A DNA stretch of 64,000 nt from UBA6522 sp963664945 (GCA_963664945.1 OY761822.1:3596001-3660000), one strand, 5' to 3'; shown: positions 53,969 to 63,598, counted from the stretch's first letter. A program made the numbers and translations. Notes: generated from the sequence alone by a model not told the origin.

Positions 53969-54099
53969 GAGGCACTTGCGCTGTGGGGTATTTCGCCACG
54001 CCCGAGGCCGTGCACGGAACAGCGGTTGGTGTGTTCGAGGGCGGGATGAAGCGCCAAGTCGGTTCTCGTAGCTGAAAATCGCCCTGGGCGCGGGCCAAA

Positions 54100-55860
54100 T
54101 GAGAACGATTGTCGTTTGGGCGCGCCGGACGGACAGGGGCGGTCCCGGACGGGGCGTCCACGCGTCGGTCCCGGGGGATGGAAACGGGGGCGCCGGGGGC
54201 GCTATCCGGTGTCGGCGAACGGCACCGCGCCGACCAGGGAGCGCATTTGCCCGGGACGGCCCTGAAGCACGTGTCCCAGCGCCAACGCCATCATGATGGC
54301 CAGCGCCAGCCCGACCCGGGTCTTCATCGCCGCGTGGCCGCGGATGTAATGGCGCTCGAAGCCGAAGTCGTTGTCCAGGCGGGCGTTGATCCGCTCCAGC
54401 GCCGCGCGGCGCTTGTAGCCGCGCCGCCAACTCGGGCTGCCGTGCGGGGTGGGCGTGAAGATGCGCCGGTCGACCTTGTTCAGGTCGATGCGCACGATGC
54501 GCCCGTAGTCCCCCGCCGCGCAGCCGGCCCGCTTGTGGCAGATGGCCCGGCCCTGGCAGTGAAGATCGTACGCCGCCGCCGGACAACGGTACTTCAGCGT
54601 GCCCCGGTCGGCCTCGAACCCCTGGAAGGCCATGGGGCGCTGCTCGCCTGTCTTTGGGCACCGGCACACCACCTCGCCCTTCTCCGAATGCACCACCGTG
54701 TCCACCCGCTCCGGGTACAGCGGACGCAGGATCGGCTTGGACGGATCGTACCCCGGCTCCGCCTTCTCCTCCCGCCACATCGCCCGCGTGTCGATCAACG
54801 GACGGATGCCATGATCGTCCCACAGCGCCGCTTTCAGCTTGGCGCTGTCCAGTCCCCGGTCGGCGCTGAAATCCGAACACCGGTCCGCCAGGCCCCGATC
54901 CTTGCCGAGCAACTCGCGCACCATCTCCGACAACACCACCGGCTCCGACGCCGAGGCCTTCGTCACCTCCAACGCCACCGGAATCTCGTACCGGGTGTCG
55001 GCGATCAGGTGCAGCCGGTAACCGAACCAGCTCTTCACCTTCGTCCACGCCTTGCCCGTCTTTGCGTCCACGCCGCGCGTCTCGTGCTTGCCCCAGTCCG
55101 CCTCCGGGTCCGAGGTCCGGCCCGTCTCGCGGTTCGTCCGCCCCGTGGAATGGCTCCCGATGGCCTTGCCGTCGTAGCCCAGATGCCCGCCGAAATCCGG
55201 CAACGCCTCCTTGAGCCCCCCGCGCAGCGTGTCGATCATCCCCGTCACGCAGCCCGTGTCCGCCTCCACGGCCTCGACCGACTCCAGGAACCGGGAGAAG
55301 TTCCACGCGTTCGGAACCGCCGGGCGCGCCGGACTCGGAAACTCCACCACCGTGGCCGCGCCGGTCCCGGGATGCGGGCGCACCTCCCGGCAAGGCTTGC
55401 CCCGCCTCGGCAACGGGTTGAACCCGCACAGCGACAGCAACCCCGGATTGCGCCCAAGCTCCCGCAACAACGACTCGATCGAGGCATGCTGGAACACCAC
55501 CCCGGCCACCAGCGCCCGCCACATCGCCTCCACCGGATAGTCGTCCCGGCCCCGGCCCCGGCGGGCGCGCAGCGCCTCCACGACCGGGCCGTCCGGCAGA
55601 TGATCCAACACCAGCCTCAACCGCCGCATGTCCGGCAACGAATCGACATCGTCCCAGGAAAAGAGTAACTTGGTCTGGCCGGTCGTCATGGTTGCTCCTC
55701 GGAGTGGCATGTGGATATCGAAACCCTATTTTGCCCCATGACGGCCGGCTTCTCCCCTCTTTTCTTGCCCCCTCGGTCGGCCTGTCCGGCTCCTGGGGTG
55801 AAAATCCCCTCCGATAGGGAAAAACGACCCGAAACCGGCCCAAAACAGCCCAATCCTGGG
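54100..55860 (-). mobile_element. Insertion sequence splitting the signalling operon (ends not resolved)
   Basis: A transposase gene with about 100-200 bases of flanking noncoding DNA on each side lies between the radical SAM and FHA genes of an otherwise tightly overlapped operon. The bounds given are approximate: I could not identify convincing terminal inverted repeats or a target duplication by eye. The transposase frame is unbroken, so the element may be recently acquired. Confidence 0.6.
54202..55689 (-). CDS. DDE transposase (IS1182-like)
   Basis: A 495-residue transposase from ATG 55689 with GAGGAG upstream. The N-terminal DUF772-type helical region reads VEAMWRALVAGVVFQHASIESLLREL. 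The DDE catalytic core follows: HLGYDGKAIGSHS with the first Asp, FSADRGLDSAKLKAAL with the second, and the C-terminal YKRRAALERINARLDNDFGFERHYIRG carrying the Glu. A Cys-rich insert (VVCRCPKTGEQ and YRCPAAAYDLHC) is common in IS1182-type enzymes. It is full length and probably functional. Confidence 0.87.
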   Translation of the reverse strand: MTTGQTKLLFSWDDVDSLPDMRRLRLVLDHLPDGPVVEALRARRGRGRDDYPVEAMWRALVAGVVFQHASIESLLRELGRNPGLLSLCGFNPLPRRGKPCREVRPHPGTGAATVVEFPSPARPAVPNAWNFSRFLESVEAVEADTGCVTGMIDTLRGGLKEALPDFGGHLGYDGKAIGSHSTGRTNRETGRTSDPEADWGKHETRGVDAKTGKAWTKVKSWFGYRLHLIADTRYEIPVALEVTKASASEPVVLSEMVRELLGKDRGLADRCSDFSADRGLDSAKLKAALWDDHGIRPLIDTRAMWREEKAEPGYDPSKPILRPLYPERVDTVVHSEKGEVVCRCPKTGEQRPMAFQGFEADRGTLKYRCPAAAYDLHCQGRAICHKRAGCAAGDYGRIVRIDLNKVDRRIFTPTPHGSPSWRRGYKRRAALERINARLDNDFGFERHYIRGHAAMKTRVGLALAIMMALALGHVLQGRPGQMRSLVGAVPFADTG

Positions 55861-55898
55861 GTAAAGTTCTTTTGAGGGTGCCTTAAAACCCTTACCAA

Positions 55899-56564
55899 TC
55901 AACGACTACGGAACAGCGCAAGTGGCTCGTCCATGTCTCCCGGTCTCGGTATGCCGATGAACCAGGCGCCCCCCCGGTCGATGCTGACCTGAATTCGCGG
56001 AGCGCCCGCGGCATTGTTTCCGCCATCGTAGCGCGTCCGACCGAGCGGCGTCAGCGTCACCAGCGGCTGATTGTCCGAACCCCGCCACAGGCTGCGCGGC
56101 GCGCGACCGCCAGCCATGCGCCCGTCCACGTATGGCTCGGGGATCAGGACATCGAGCATGGCCAGGATGCCGGGGTGGCGGCGCTCGATCCTGCGCCGCG
56201 GCAGGCCGCTGTAGCACAGGATATCGAACGCCCGATCGAGCCCTCGTCGCCACGCGTTGAGCGCCTCCAGCAGCGCAGCCAGCGCCCGGGGCTGCTCGAA
56301 CGGTTCGCCGCCGCTGATGGTGATGCCGTCGATCTCCTGCGCGCGCCGCGCATCGCACCAGGCAACGACCTCGGCGGGCTCGACATCCCAGCCGCCGCCG
56401 GCGTCCCAGGTATCCCGGGAGACGCAGCCCCTGCAGCGGATGGCGCAGCCCTGCGCCCACAGCCCCAACCGGCGCCCGTAGCCGAGCGTCGTGACCGGGA
56501 AGTGCGCCTTGTTGATGCGGAATTTCACTTCGGCGCCGCCCTTCGATTCAACGCCGCTGCTCAC
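55899..56564 (-). CDS. NrdG-like radical SAM protein
   Basis: A 221-residue protein from GTG 56564, overlapping the AAA+ gene stop (GTGA). C40-xxx-C44-xx-C47 in LWAQGCAIRCRGC binds the 4Fe-4S cluster, and ITISGGEPFEQP at 81-92 contacts S-adenosylmethionine. Size and layout match anaerobic ribonucleotide reductase activases, but no nrdD lies nearby. Similar short radical SAM proteins occur beside AAA+ and kinase genes, where their targets are unknown. Here it probably modifies or activates another product of this operon. Confidence 0.85.
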   Translation of the reverse strand: MSSGVESKGGAEVKFRINKAHFPVTTLGYGRRLGLWAQGCAIRCRGCVSRDTWDAGGGWDVEPAEVVAWCDARRAQEIDGITISGGEPFEQPRALAALLEALNAWRRGLDRAFDILCYSGLPRRRIERRHPGILAMLDVLIPEPYVDGRMAGGRAPRSLWRGSDNQPLVTLTPLGRTRYDGGNNAAGAPRIQVSIDRGGAWFIGIPRPGDMDEPLALFRSR

Positions 56565-58459
56565 CTCAACACCACTTGCCAGGTATCGTCCTTCTCCAGG
56601 ATTTCCCCGACTGTGATGGTCTCGCCCGGTGTCGTGTCGAAGTCGAAAAGGGCGCGCGCCAGCGGGTTGATGAGCACGGCTTCGAGGCGGTTGCCGATGC
56701 CCCGGCCGCCGTGCGTCAGGTCGCCCAGGCACTCCTCGACCAGAGTCTCGCGCGCCTGCCCGGAAATTTCGAACGCCACGTCGTGCTCGTCCTGCACGCG
56801 ACCGGCGATGTGGCCGAGCATCTTGTCCATGATGAGGTCCGCGGTCTCCGGGCGGATGAAGTCGAACACCACGATGTTGTCGCCGATCCGGTTCAAGAGC
56901 TCCGGCCGCTGGAGCTCGAACCTGAAGTGGTCCTTGATGGCCTTCAGAATTCGCTCGGACACCTCCGCGTAGTCGTCGCCGTGCGATACGTTCAAAATCC
57001 GTTCGCCGACCTCGTTGCTCACGTATACGCCGAGGTTGGAGGTGAAGATGATCACCGACTCGGAGAAGTAAACGGTATCGCCGCGACCGTCGGTGAGTCG
57101 TCCATCGTCCAGAATCTGCAGGAACTTGTCGAGTATCCGCGGATGCGCCTTCTCGATCTCGTCGAACAGCACCACGGCAAACGGTCGCTGGCGAACGGCA
57201 TTGACCAGCTCGCCTCCCGCGTCGTGGCCGATGTAGCCCGGCGGCGAGCCGATCAGGCGCGCTTCGGAGTGTTCGGCCGAGAACTCGCTCATGTCGAAGC
57301 GGATGCAGGCCTGCTCGTCGCCGAACAGCAGCCGCGTGACGGCCTTGGCGAGCTCGGTCTTGCCAACGCCGGTGGGGCCCGCGAAGAACAGGATGCCGCG
57401 CGGCTTGTTGCCGGAGCCGGAAGATTGGGCGGCGGTGAGGCCGGTGACGGATCGCTTGAGGATGTCCAGCGTCTGGCGGACGGCACGAGCCTGTCCCTTG
57501 ACCGACTTCGTGATCTGCCGCTCCCCCCGCCGAATGCGATCGCGCAGATAATCCTGGCGCCAGGGGTTTTCGGCGATTCCCACGCGGTAGGAGCGCACGG
57601 CGTCGGCAATTCGCGCGAACGGCAGATCCTGGGTCAGCGCGATGGAGCGGATTTGCATCATCGCCCTTACCGTCAAGCCGTCGGTGAGACTTGCGAAGGT
57701 CTCCGTTGCCTTGCCGCGTTCCTGCGCGTCCATTTCGGCGAAGCCCGGCAAATCTCGCGCGAGTCGCTCCGCGACCGCCAGCCGGGCCTGCTGGTCCGGC
57801 ATGTGGGCGACGATCGTGCGGATTCGGTCATTGCCGACCACGAACCAGGCCGGCAGGCTGGCCGTCCGGTCGGCGAGCCAGACGATGGGGTTGAACACCA
57901 ACCGCCCGCCGCGGGGGCTGCGCAGTTCGTGGGTGGTGTCCGCGAGCTTCTGGCACGCCGCGAAGAACTCGTGCTCATCCGCCTCCAATTGGGCCGCGCT
58001 GGGAACAAGCCTTGACGCGTAATCGATAACGAAGGCGCAGCAGATATCCCGGGCGGCCGAAACCTGGAACAGTGTTTCCCGGAGGGACTCGAGCGAGTGC
58101 TCGCCGCGGCCTCGCCCCGATTCGCCAAGGCGGGCGCCGAGCTTATCCTCGATCGCCTGCTGGCGGCTGCTCGGAAAGACCCGCGCACCGGAGACGCGGT
58201 CGTAGACGATCAGCCCTTCACAACCCCTGGCTCGCAGCAGTTCCCAGAGGCAGTTGATGACCGGCTGAAGGACCAGGCCGTCCTCGTTGCGCACGAGGTA
58301 TACGTCCCGGATGTTGCCCTCCACCACGAATTGCGAGCAGATCGGTATGTACTGCGCCAATTGGCGCAGCCAGCGCGGGAACGTGTCCAGGCCCTGCGCC
58401 GGCGCGTCGCTATTCGACGCCGGGAGGTCCGGTGTGCCAGTCCCGGTCACTTCAGACAT
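56561..58459 (-). CDS. ClpB/ClpA-like AAA+ ATPase
   Basis: A 632-residue protein from ATG 58459. There is no Clp N-domain. Residues 25-300 look like an AAA-type region without a Walker A motif (SQFVVEGNIRDVYL opens it). Residues 340-625 are a complete D2-type module: GPTGVGKT at 361-368, the pore loop in SPPGYIGHDAGGEL near 405-418, DEIEKA at 433-438, TSNLG and the arginine region RPELLNRIGDNIVV. It should form a hexameric unfoldase. One active ring plus a degenerate one suggests a dedicated remodeller rather than the general chaperone ClpB. Confidence 0.9.
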   Translation of the reverse strand: MSEVTGTGTPDLPASNSDAPAQGLDTFPRWLRQLAQYIPICSQFVVEGNIRDVYLVRNEDGLVLQPVINCLWELLRARGCEGLIVYDRVSGARVFPSSRQQAIEDKLGARLGESGRGRGEHSLESLRETLFQVSAARDICCAFVIDYASRLVPSAAQLEADEHEFFAACQKLADTTHELRSPRGGRLVFNPIVWLADRTASLPAWFVVGNDRIRTIVAHMPDQQARLAVAERLARDLPGFAEMDAQERGKATETFASLTDGLTVRAMMQIRSIALTQDLPFARIADAVRSYRVGIAENPWRQDYLRDRIRRGERQITKSVKGQARAVRQTLDILKRSVTGLTAAQSSGSGNKPRGILFFAGPTGVGKTELAKAVTRLLFGDEQACIRFDMSEFSAEHSEARLIGSPPGYIGHDAGGELVNAVRQRPFAVVLFDEIEKAHPRILDKFLQILDDGRLTDGRGDTVYFSESVIIFTSNLGVYVSNEVGERILNVSHGDDYAEVSERILKAIKDHFRFELQRPELLNRIGDNIVVFDFIRPETADLIMDKMLGHIAGRVQDEHDVAFEISGQARETLVEECLGDLTHGGRGIGNRLEAVLINPLARALFDFDTTPGETITVGEILEKDDTWQVVLR

Positions 58460-58562
58460 TACTGAGTCCCCGGTACCCGCGAGCGGGCTGGAGTCTCGCC
58501 CGTTGCGGTCCGGGCGGGCAGTCGTGCGCGTCCGCGGCAGCGTGAATGCCGGCGCATGGCGG

Positions 58563-59816
58563 TCACCGCCGGGACCGAGCCTTGGGCTGGACTTTCCGGC
58601 GCCGTCGCGGACGTTGCGGCTCGCGCTTGCCGGCGAGCGGCGCAATGGTCTCCACGGGCCGCTGGCCTGCTTGGATTCGCGCGGTGAGTCGGGCATGAAC
58701 GCCTCGCCGCTCGGCGGCGGCCAAGGCGGCAGCGAAGTCCCCGCACCAAGCCTGCTCGGTTTGGGTGTCTGTCCTATTGCGCTCGGCGCTTTGCGCGGCC
58801 TCCGCGCCGTCGGCTTCCCGGACGATCCTGGCATGCAGTCTGGACTGTCCGGCTTCGCCGCGCAGCTCGACATGGTAGTCGTCCGGCATCGCGGGCTTGC
58901 GCAGCAGCGTTGCCGCCGCATCGCCCGAGGCGGTCTCGAAGCCCACCTCGACCTCGTAGCCCAGCTGCTGCAACTCTTCCACGATGACTCTCGATGCGTA
59001 CTCCCGTTTCAGCGCCTCGCTCGCGTTGAGGACGACGCCCCTTACCCTTTGCGCCATGTTCGGCGCCAGCGCGGCCTCGCCTTCGACGACCCTGCGCAGC
59101 GACCGGTCGAGTTCCTCGACCTGCGGCCCATCGAGCCCTGCAAACTCTTCCCGCCACCGCTTGGCCTGCCGAATCATGCTCAGCCGCTCCTTCGCCGCGG
59201 CATTGGCGCGCTGAACGTCCTGACGCAGTTGCAGAAGCAGTGCGTTGCGGCGACCGGGAAGAGCGCCAATGGTCTCCGCGCCGCGGTTCGCCAACGCCTG
59301 CCGTTCCTCGTTCGACACTTGCGGGGCCAAGGTGTCGAGAAGGTCGGAGACCTGCTCGGCATGGCGATTCAGCGCCTTCTCCTCTTCCGGTGCCCGTTGC
59401 GCCGGCTGCGCCGCACCGGCGGCTGAGAGCGATCCATGGAGTTTTGACAAGGCGGACTGGAGCGCGAATTCGCGGCGCGCTTGCGCTACTTTCCGGGCGA
59501 TGGAATCGACGATCCCTGCCAGTTCGCCGCTCGCCACGCGCTGATCGGCGGCGGCTTGGATGAGGCGATCAAACTCCGGCTCCTGTCGCCACGCGGGAAC
59601 CGTGTCGCCGTGCTCTTCGCGGGCCTGCCGCCATTGAGCGGCGATCTCCTTCACCTCGTCGCCTAGCGCCCGGAGGCGGCGCCTCTGCTCCACCCTGTTG
59701 CGCGCTTCCTCATCGGCCGCCCGACGCCGCTCCTCGGCGGCTTGACGCCGACTCTCTCGCTCCGACCTGAACGCCCTGCGGGAGACTCTGTAGTTGGCGC
59801 TCTTGGGACCACTCAT
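58563..59816 (-). CDS. Coiled-coil protein opening the signalling operon
   Basis: A 417-residue protein from ATG 59816 that begins MSGPKSANYRVSRRAF. Residues 18-60 and about 90-260 are long charged heptad-like helices rich in Arg, Glu and Ala. A compact domain near 270-350 includes EYASRVIVEELQQLGYEVEVGFET, and the tail is strongly basic. No enzyme motif is visible. It is the first gene of the operon, 103 bases before the AAA+ gene, and may be the substrate, adaptor or scaffold for the unfoldase. The family has no function known to me. Confidence 0.65.
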   Translation of the reverse strand: MSGPKSANYRVSRRAFRSERESRRQAAEERRRAADEEARNRVEQRRRLRALGDEVKEIAAQWRQAREEHGDTVPAWRQEPEFDRLIQAAADQRVASGELAGIVDSIARKVAQARREFALQSALSKLHGSLSAAGAAQPAQRAPEEEKALNRHAEQVSDLLDTLAPQVSNEERQALANRGAETIGALPGRRNALLLQLRQDVQRANAAAKERLSMIRQAKRWREEFAGLDGPQVEELDRSLRRVVEGEAALAPNMAQRVRGVVLNASEALKREYASRVIVEELQQLGYEVEVGFETASGDAAATLLRKPAMPDDYHVELRGEAGQSRLHARIVREADGAEAAQSAERNRTDTQTEQAWCGDFAAALAAAERRGVHARLTARIQAGQRPVETIAPLAGKREPQRPRRRRKVQPKARSRR

Positions 59817-59944
59817 ACAGCCGGTCAACGTTTCTCGCCAGTCCCGATCATAGCGGAGCCAAGTTCGCGGACGCAAAGCGCTGTCCTGTCCAGCGTGAAA
59901 GCGATCATGGCGGCGCGTCGGCCCGGCGCGGTATAGTGGCTCGA

Positions 59945-61420
59945 ATGAATCGGCGCAATCAGACCCAGGCCGGACTGGCGATCCCATTCGCAGTGGCCGT
60001 TTGCATCGCGCCTGTGCGAACGGGTGCGGAACTTGACGAGTCGGGCTGCGTGCTTGAGACGCCCGGCGTCTCCAAGCGCTATGCGCAGTGCGCGACGCTT
60101 GAAGTCCCGCTCGATCCGGAAGCACCTGACGGCGACCGGTTCGAACTGTTCGTCGCCCGAATCCCGTCGCAGGTAGCCAATCCCGAACCCGACCCCCTGC
60201 TCCTGATCACGGGCGGCCCCGGGCAGAGCACCGTGGACTTCTACATGCAGATGCGGGGCGCCTTCGGACCCGTGCGGCGCGACCGCGACATCATTCTCGT
60301 CGATCAACGCGGAACCGGGCGCTCGGCGGAGGGATTCGAGTGCGAGTTGCCCGACGATATTGATTTTCAGATAGCCGACGAGAATGTTCTCGGTCGTCTC
60401 GCAAGCGACTGTCTGGCAAGCCTCGAGCGTGATCCTCGGTTTTTCACCACATCCGTGGCCGTGCGCGACCTCGATGCCGTCAGGCGCGAACTCGGCGTCG
60501 ATCGGTGGAACATCTACGGCGTGTCCTACGGCAGTCGCGTGGCCCAGCACTACCTGCGGCGTTATCCCGAACATGTCCGCGCCGTCGTACTCGACGGTGT
60601 CGTCCCGCCGACATTGGTGCTGGGGCCGGAGATAGCCCTGGCCGCGCAGGCGGCGCTGGACGGAATTTTCGAGCGTTGCGCCCTGGACGATGCCTGCGCA
60701 ACGCGCTTTGGCGACCTGGGATCGGTGTTCGGTGAGGTGATGTCCCGAATTCAGGAGTCCCCCGTTACCGTCGCGGCGCGGAATGCGGCGACGGGGGAGA
60801 TCGAGGAGACGCTTGTCACCGAAGAATACCTGATGGGCGTCACCCGGCTCTTCAGCTATTCGGACACGTCGGCGGCGCTCCTTCCGCTGATCATCGACGA
60901 GGCCGCAAACGGGCGTTTCGAATTGCTTCTGGCCCAGGCCGAGCGGATCTCCGACGGCCTCGAACGGGCGCTGAGCTTCCCCATGCATAACTCCGTCATT
61001 TGCAGCGAGGATTACCCTTTCGGACCGTTTGAGGCCGCCCCCGATGGGTATACGGCAACCTACCTGGGCACGTCCCTTGTCGATGCCTTGAACGCCATTT
61101 GCGCGCAATGGCCGCAAGGCCCGGTCGATTCGGACTTCAAGGAACCGCTGGCAAGCGCGCATCCGGTGTTGGTGCTGTCGGGTTCCAACGATCCGGCGAC
61201 ACCCTCCAGCTACGGGGAGGACGCGATCGCCGAAGGACTTGGTGGCGCGCTCCACCTGGTGGTTTCCGGTCAGGGTCACGGAATGGCGCCAATTGGCTGC
61301 GTACCGGACCTGATGCGGGAGTTCATTGAAGCGGCGGCGACCGATGGGCTAGACGCCGACTGCCTCGATCGTGTCATACCCGCCCCCTTCTTCCTCAGCG
61401 CGGCCGGCCCCGCGCCCTGA
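59945..61420 (+). CDS. Exported alpha/beta hydrolase, S33/TAP-type peptidase
   Basis: A 491-residue protein from ATG 59945 with a signal-like N-terminus. The hydrolase fold shows LLLITGGPGQSTVDFY (oxyanion region), ILVDQRGTGRS, the nucleophile elbow GVSYGS, an Asp in SGSNDPATP and the His in GQGHGM. A Cys-containing C-terminal TAP-like segment completes the family pattern of proline iminopeptidase-like or tripeptidyl aminopeptidases. It should cleave short peptides or esters in the periplasm. It is divergent from the coiled-coil gene and 33 bases ahead of the ABC genes. Confidence 0.87.
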   Translation: MNRRNQTQAGLAIPFAVAVCIAPVRTGAELDESGCVLETPGVSKRYAQCATLEVPLDPEAPDGDRFELFVARIPSQVANPEPDPLLLITGGPGQSTVDFYMQMRGAFGPVRRDRDIILVDQRGTGRSAEGFECELPDDIDFQIADENVLGRLASDCLASLERDPRFFTTSVAVRDLDAVRRELGVDRWNIYGVSYGSRVAQHYLRRYPEHVRAVVLDGVVPPTLVLGPEIALAAQAALDGIFERCALDDACATRFGDLGSVFGEVMSRIQESPVTVAARNAATGEIEETLVTEEYLMGVTRLFSYSDTSAALLPLIIDEAANGRFELLLAQAERISDGLERALSFPMHNSVICSEDYPFGPFEAAPDGYTATYLGTSLVDALNAICAQWPQGPVDSDFKEPLASAHPVLVLSGSNDPATPSSYGEDAIAEGLGGALHLVVSGQGHGMAPIGCVPDLMREFIEAAATDGLDADCLDRVIPAPFFLSAAGPAP

Positions 61421-61453
61421 TTTCCCCGTGCTGTCCATGGATTCGAGGCCGCC

Positions 61454-62179
61454 GTGATCGAGGTCGACTCGCTCAGCAAGCAATTCGGGAAGATATCGGC
61501 GTTATCCGATGTCAGTTTCAGGGCCAGGGACGGACTCATCACCGGTCTTCTGGGCCCGAACGGCGCCGGAAAGTCCACTTGCCTGAGAGTGCTCTCGACC
61601 GTGCTGCAGCCGGGCGCCGGCACGGCACGGCTCGGCGGCATCGACGTTTCGGAGGACCCGTTGGCGGTCCGCCGGATCATCGGCGCCTTGCCCCATGGCG
61701 CGGGCCTCTACCCCCATCTCACGGCAGTGGAGAACATTCGCTACTTCGGCCAACTCTGCGAGGTGGCGCCCGCGGCACTGTCAAGGCGGATCGACCGCCT
61801 CGTGCAACGACTCGATCTCGGCGATGTCGCCGATCGCAAGGCCAAGGGTTTTTCGCAGGGCGAACGGACAAAGGTGGCGCTTGCCAGGGCGCTTGTCCAT
61901 GAACCTCCCCATCTGTTGCTCGATGAACCGACCAACGGACTCGATGTGATGGCCGTTCGCCAACTGCGCAGGTGGTTGCGGGAATTGGCGCGCGAAGGTC
62001 ACTGCGTCCTGATTTCCAGTCACGTCATGCAGGAGATCTCGGCGCTTGCCGACAATCTTGTGATCATCGCCCACGGCCGGGTCGCGGCAAAGGGCACCCC
62101 GACCGAGCTGGCCGCTCGTTTCGGAAACCGGGACCTTGAAGAGATTTTCGTCTCCGCGATTGGTGGCGAGCCATCATGA
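61454..62179 (+). CDS. ABC transporter ATP-binding protein (NatA-like)
   Basis: A 241-residue ATPase from GTG 61454. Walker A is GPNGAGKST, the signature reads FSQGERTKVALARAL, Walker B is HLLLDEPTNGLD and the H-loop is LISSHVMQE. The overall pattern matches NatA/CcmA-type exporters that pair with a two-domain ABC-2 permease. The permease gene overlaps its stop by ATGA. Na+ extrusion is known for NatAB, but the substrate here is not proven. Confidence 0.9.
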   Translation: MIEVDSLSKQFGKISALSDVSFRARDGLITGLLGPNGAGKSTCLRVLSTVLQPGAGTARLGGIDVSEDPLAVRRIIGALPHGAGLYPHLTAVENIRYFGQLCEVAPAALSRRIDRLVQRLDLGDVADRKAKGFSQGERTKVALARALVHEPPHLLLDEPTNGLDVMAVRQLRRWLRELAREGHCVLISSHVMQEISALADNLVIIAHGRVAAKGTPTELAARFGNRDLEEIFVSAIGGEPS

Positions 62180-63363
62180 TGTCGGCAATTCTCACGGTCT
62201 GCCGAAAAGAAATCCTCGACAATTCGCGGGACAGGCGCACCGTTTTGACGGCCATTCTCCTGGGTCCGCTCCTGGGTCCGATCCTTTTCGTCGTCATCAT
62301 CAGCTTCACCATCTCCCGGGCCACGTCATCGGCGGAAGAACCCATCGACGTGCCGATCATCGGCGCCGAACATGCCGGCAATCTCGTCGCGTTCCTTGCC
62401 AGTCGAGACATAGTCGCCTCCGAAGATCATGGTATCGCGAGCATTGATGAGGCGGTGAACGCGGTTCGCGACGGCGATCGGGAAATCGTCGTCCTGGTCG
62501 ACGATTCGTTCGGCGACGACCTGGCAAGCGAGGCCGGCGCTCATGTCAGCCTGGTTTATGACGAGTCGGATAACACGTCCGGCCCGCGGGTCGGGCGGGT
62601 GCGCGGGTCGATCAACGCCTACTCGCAGCAGATCGGCGCCTTGCGCCTGCTGGCCCGGGGGCTCGACCCGTCCGTCGTACGCCCGTTGATCATCGACAAT
62701 TTCGATGTATCCACCGCCGAAGAGCGCTCCTCGCTGCTCCTCGGCATGCTGACCTATTTTCTGCTGTTCGCGACCCTGATGGGCGGGCTTTACCTGGCAA
62801 CCGACACCACTGCCGGTGAGCGGGAGCGCAAGTCGCTCGAACCGCTTCTGGCTACGCCGGTCCGGCGCTCGAGCCTGCTGTTGGGAAAGATGGGCGCAAC
62901 CGTCGCGTTCATGCTCCTGTCGCTCGCCCTGACGCTGGCGTGCTTTGCCGTGTCGATACGCTACATGCCGTTGGCGGAACTGGGCATGAGCACGTCCTTC
63001 GGCCTGGGAACGGCGATGATCGCCTTCCTGGTGCTCATTCCTTTCGCACCGCTCGGCGCGGCCTTGATGACCGTCGTGGCGTCCTTTACGAAGAGCTACA
63101 AGGAGGCCCAGAATTACCTGGGATTCGTGATCCTCATCCCGACCATGCCGTTGATCCTGGCATCGATACTGAACGTCCGGCCCACCCTGGCCCTCATGGC
63201 GGTTCCGAGCCTCAGCCAGCACCTGCTCATCACCAACCTGATCCGGGCGGAACCCATCGAGGCATCCATGCTGGCGGTATCCGTGACAACGACGCTGCTG
63301 CTGGGGGCGGTGCTGGCGTATGTGGCGATCCGCCTTTACGAACGGGAACGCATACTGGGCTGA
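62176..63363 (+). CDS. ABC-2 type permease (NatB-like)
   Basis: A 395-residue protein from ATG 62176. One helix at about 30-50 is followed by a large extracytoplasmic domain (residues 55-190) and five or six more helices. The segment TTAGERERKSLEPLLATPVRRSSLLLGKM after the second helix is the coupling region characteristic of NatB-like permeases. It forms a membrane exporter with the ATPase just upstream. No later gene is on this transcript before the 89-bp repeat. Confidence 0.9.
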   Translation: MMSAILTVCRKEILDNSRDRRTVLTAILLGPLLGPILFVVIISFTISRATSSAEEPIDVPIIGAEHAGNLVAFLASRDIVASEDHGIASIDEAVNAVRDGDREIVVLVDDSFGDDLASEAGAHVSLVYDESDNTSGPRVGRVRGSINAYSQQIGALRLLARGLDPSVVRPLIIDNFDVSTAEERSSLLLGMLTYFLLFATLMGGLYLATDTTAGERERKSLEPLLATPVRRSSLLLGKMGATVAFMLLSLALTLACFAVSIRYMPLAELGMSTSFGLGTAMIAFLVLIPFAPLGAALMTVVASFTKSYKEAQNYLGFVILIPTMPLILASILNVRPTLALMAVPSLSQHLLITNLIRAEPIEASMLAVSVTTTLLLGAVLAYVAIRLYERERILG

Positions 63364-63498
63364 GGAGCCTGCGCAGCAGGAATTCGCGGCTGCGAATCCG
63401 CTCCCGTCCGTCCCTCCACCCACTCGATTTGGTCAAATATGACCCGATATTCTCCCTGATCGATCGACCGAAGGGACGGCGATAGCGAATTTGGCTTG

Positions 63499-63587
63499 TA
63501 TGGAACATACGTAACTCATTGATTGTACGTCCGCGCAATGTTCCTTCCGCGACAGCGGGGCGGCGTGTTACGCCGCCATGGCACGCT
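63499..63587 (-). repeat. Dispersed 89-bp repeat, copy B, with GC hairpin
   Basis: Inverted relative to copy A at 2423-2511, with two mismatches in 89 bases. The hairpin GGCGGCGT-GTT-ACGCCGCC is at 63559-63577. It lies between the ABC permease and the convergent NfeD-like gene. Similarity continues weakly for about 10 bases beyond the AT-rich end. The high identity implies recent spread or selection on the sequence. Confidence 0.85.
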
Positions 63588-63598
63588 TTGGCGAATTC

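Noticed and set aside
54109..55668. 519-codon plus-strand frame opposite the transposase
   Set aside because: The minus-strand frame carries the DDE transposase motifs and a good ribosome-binding site; the plus frame is Arg/Pro/His-rich without any motif.
53969..55870. Possible IS ends sharing AGGCAC at about 53969 and 55878
   Set aside because: Only six bases agree and no target duplication flanks them, so the ends cannot be set by eye.
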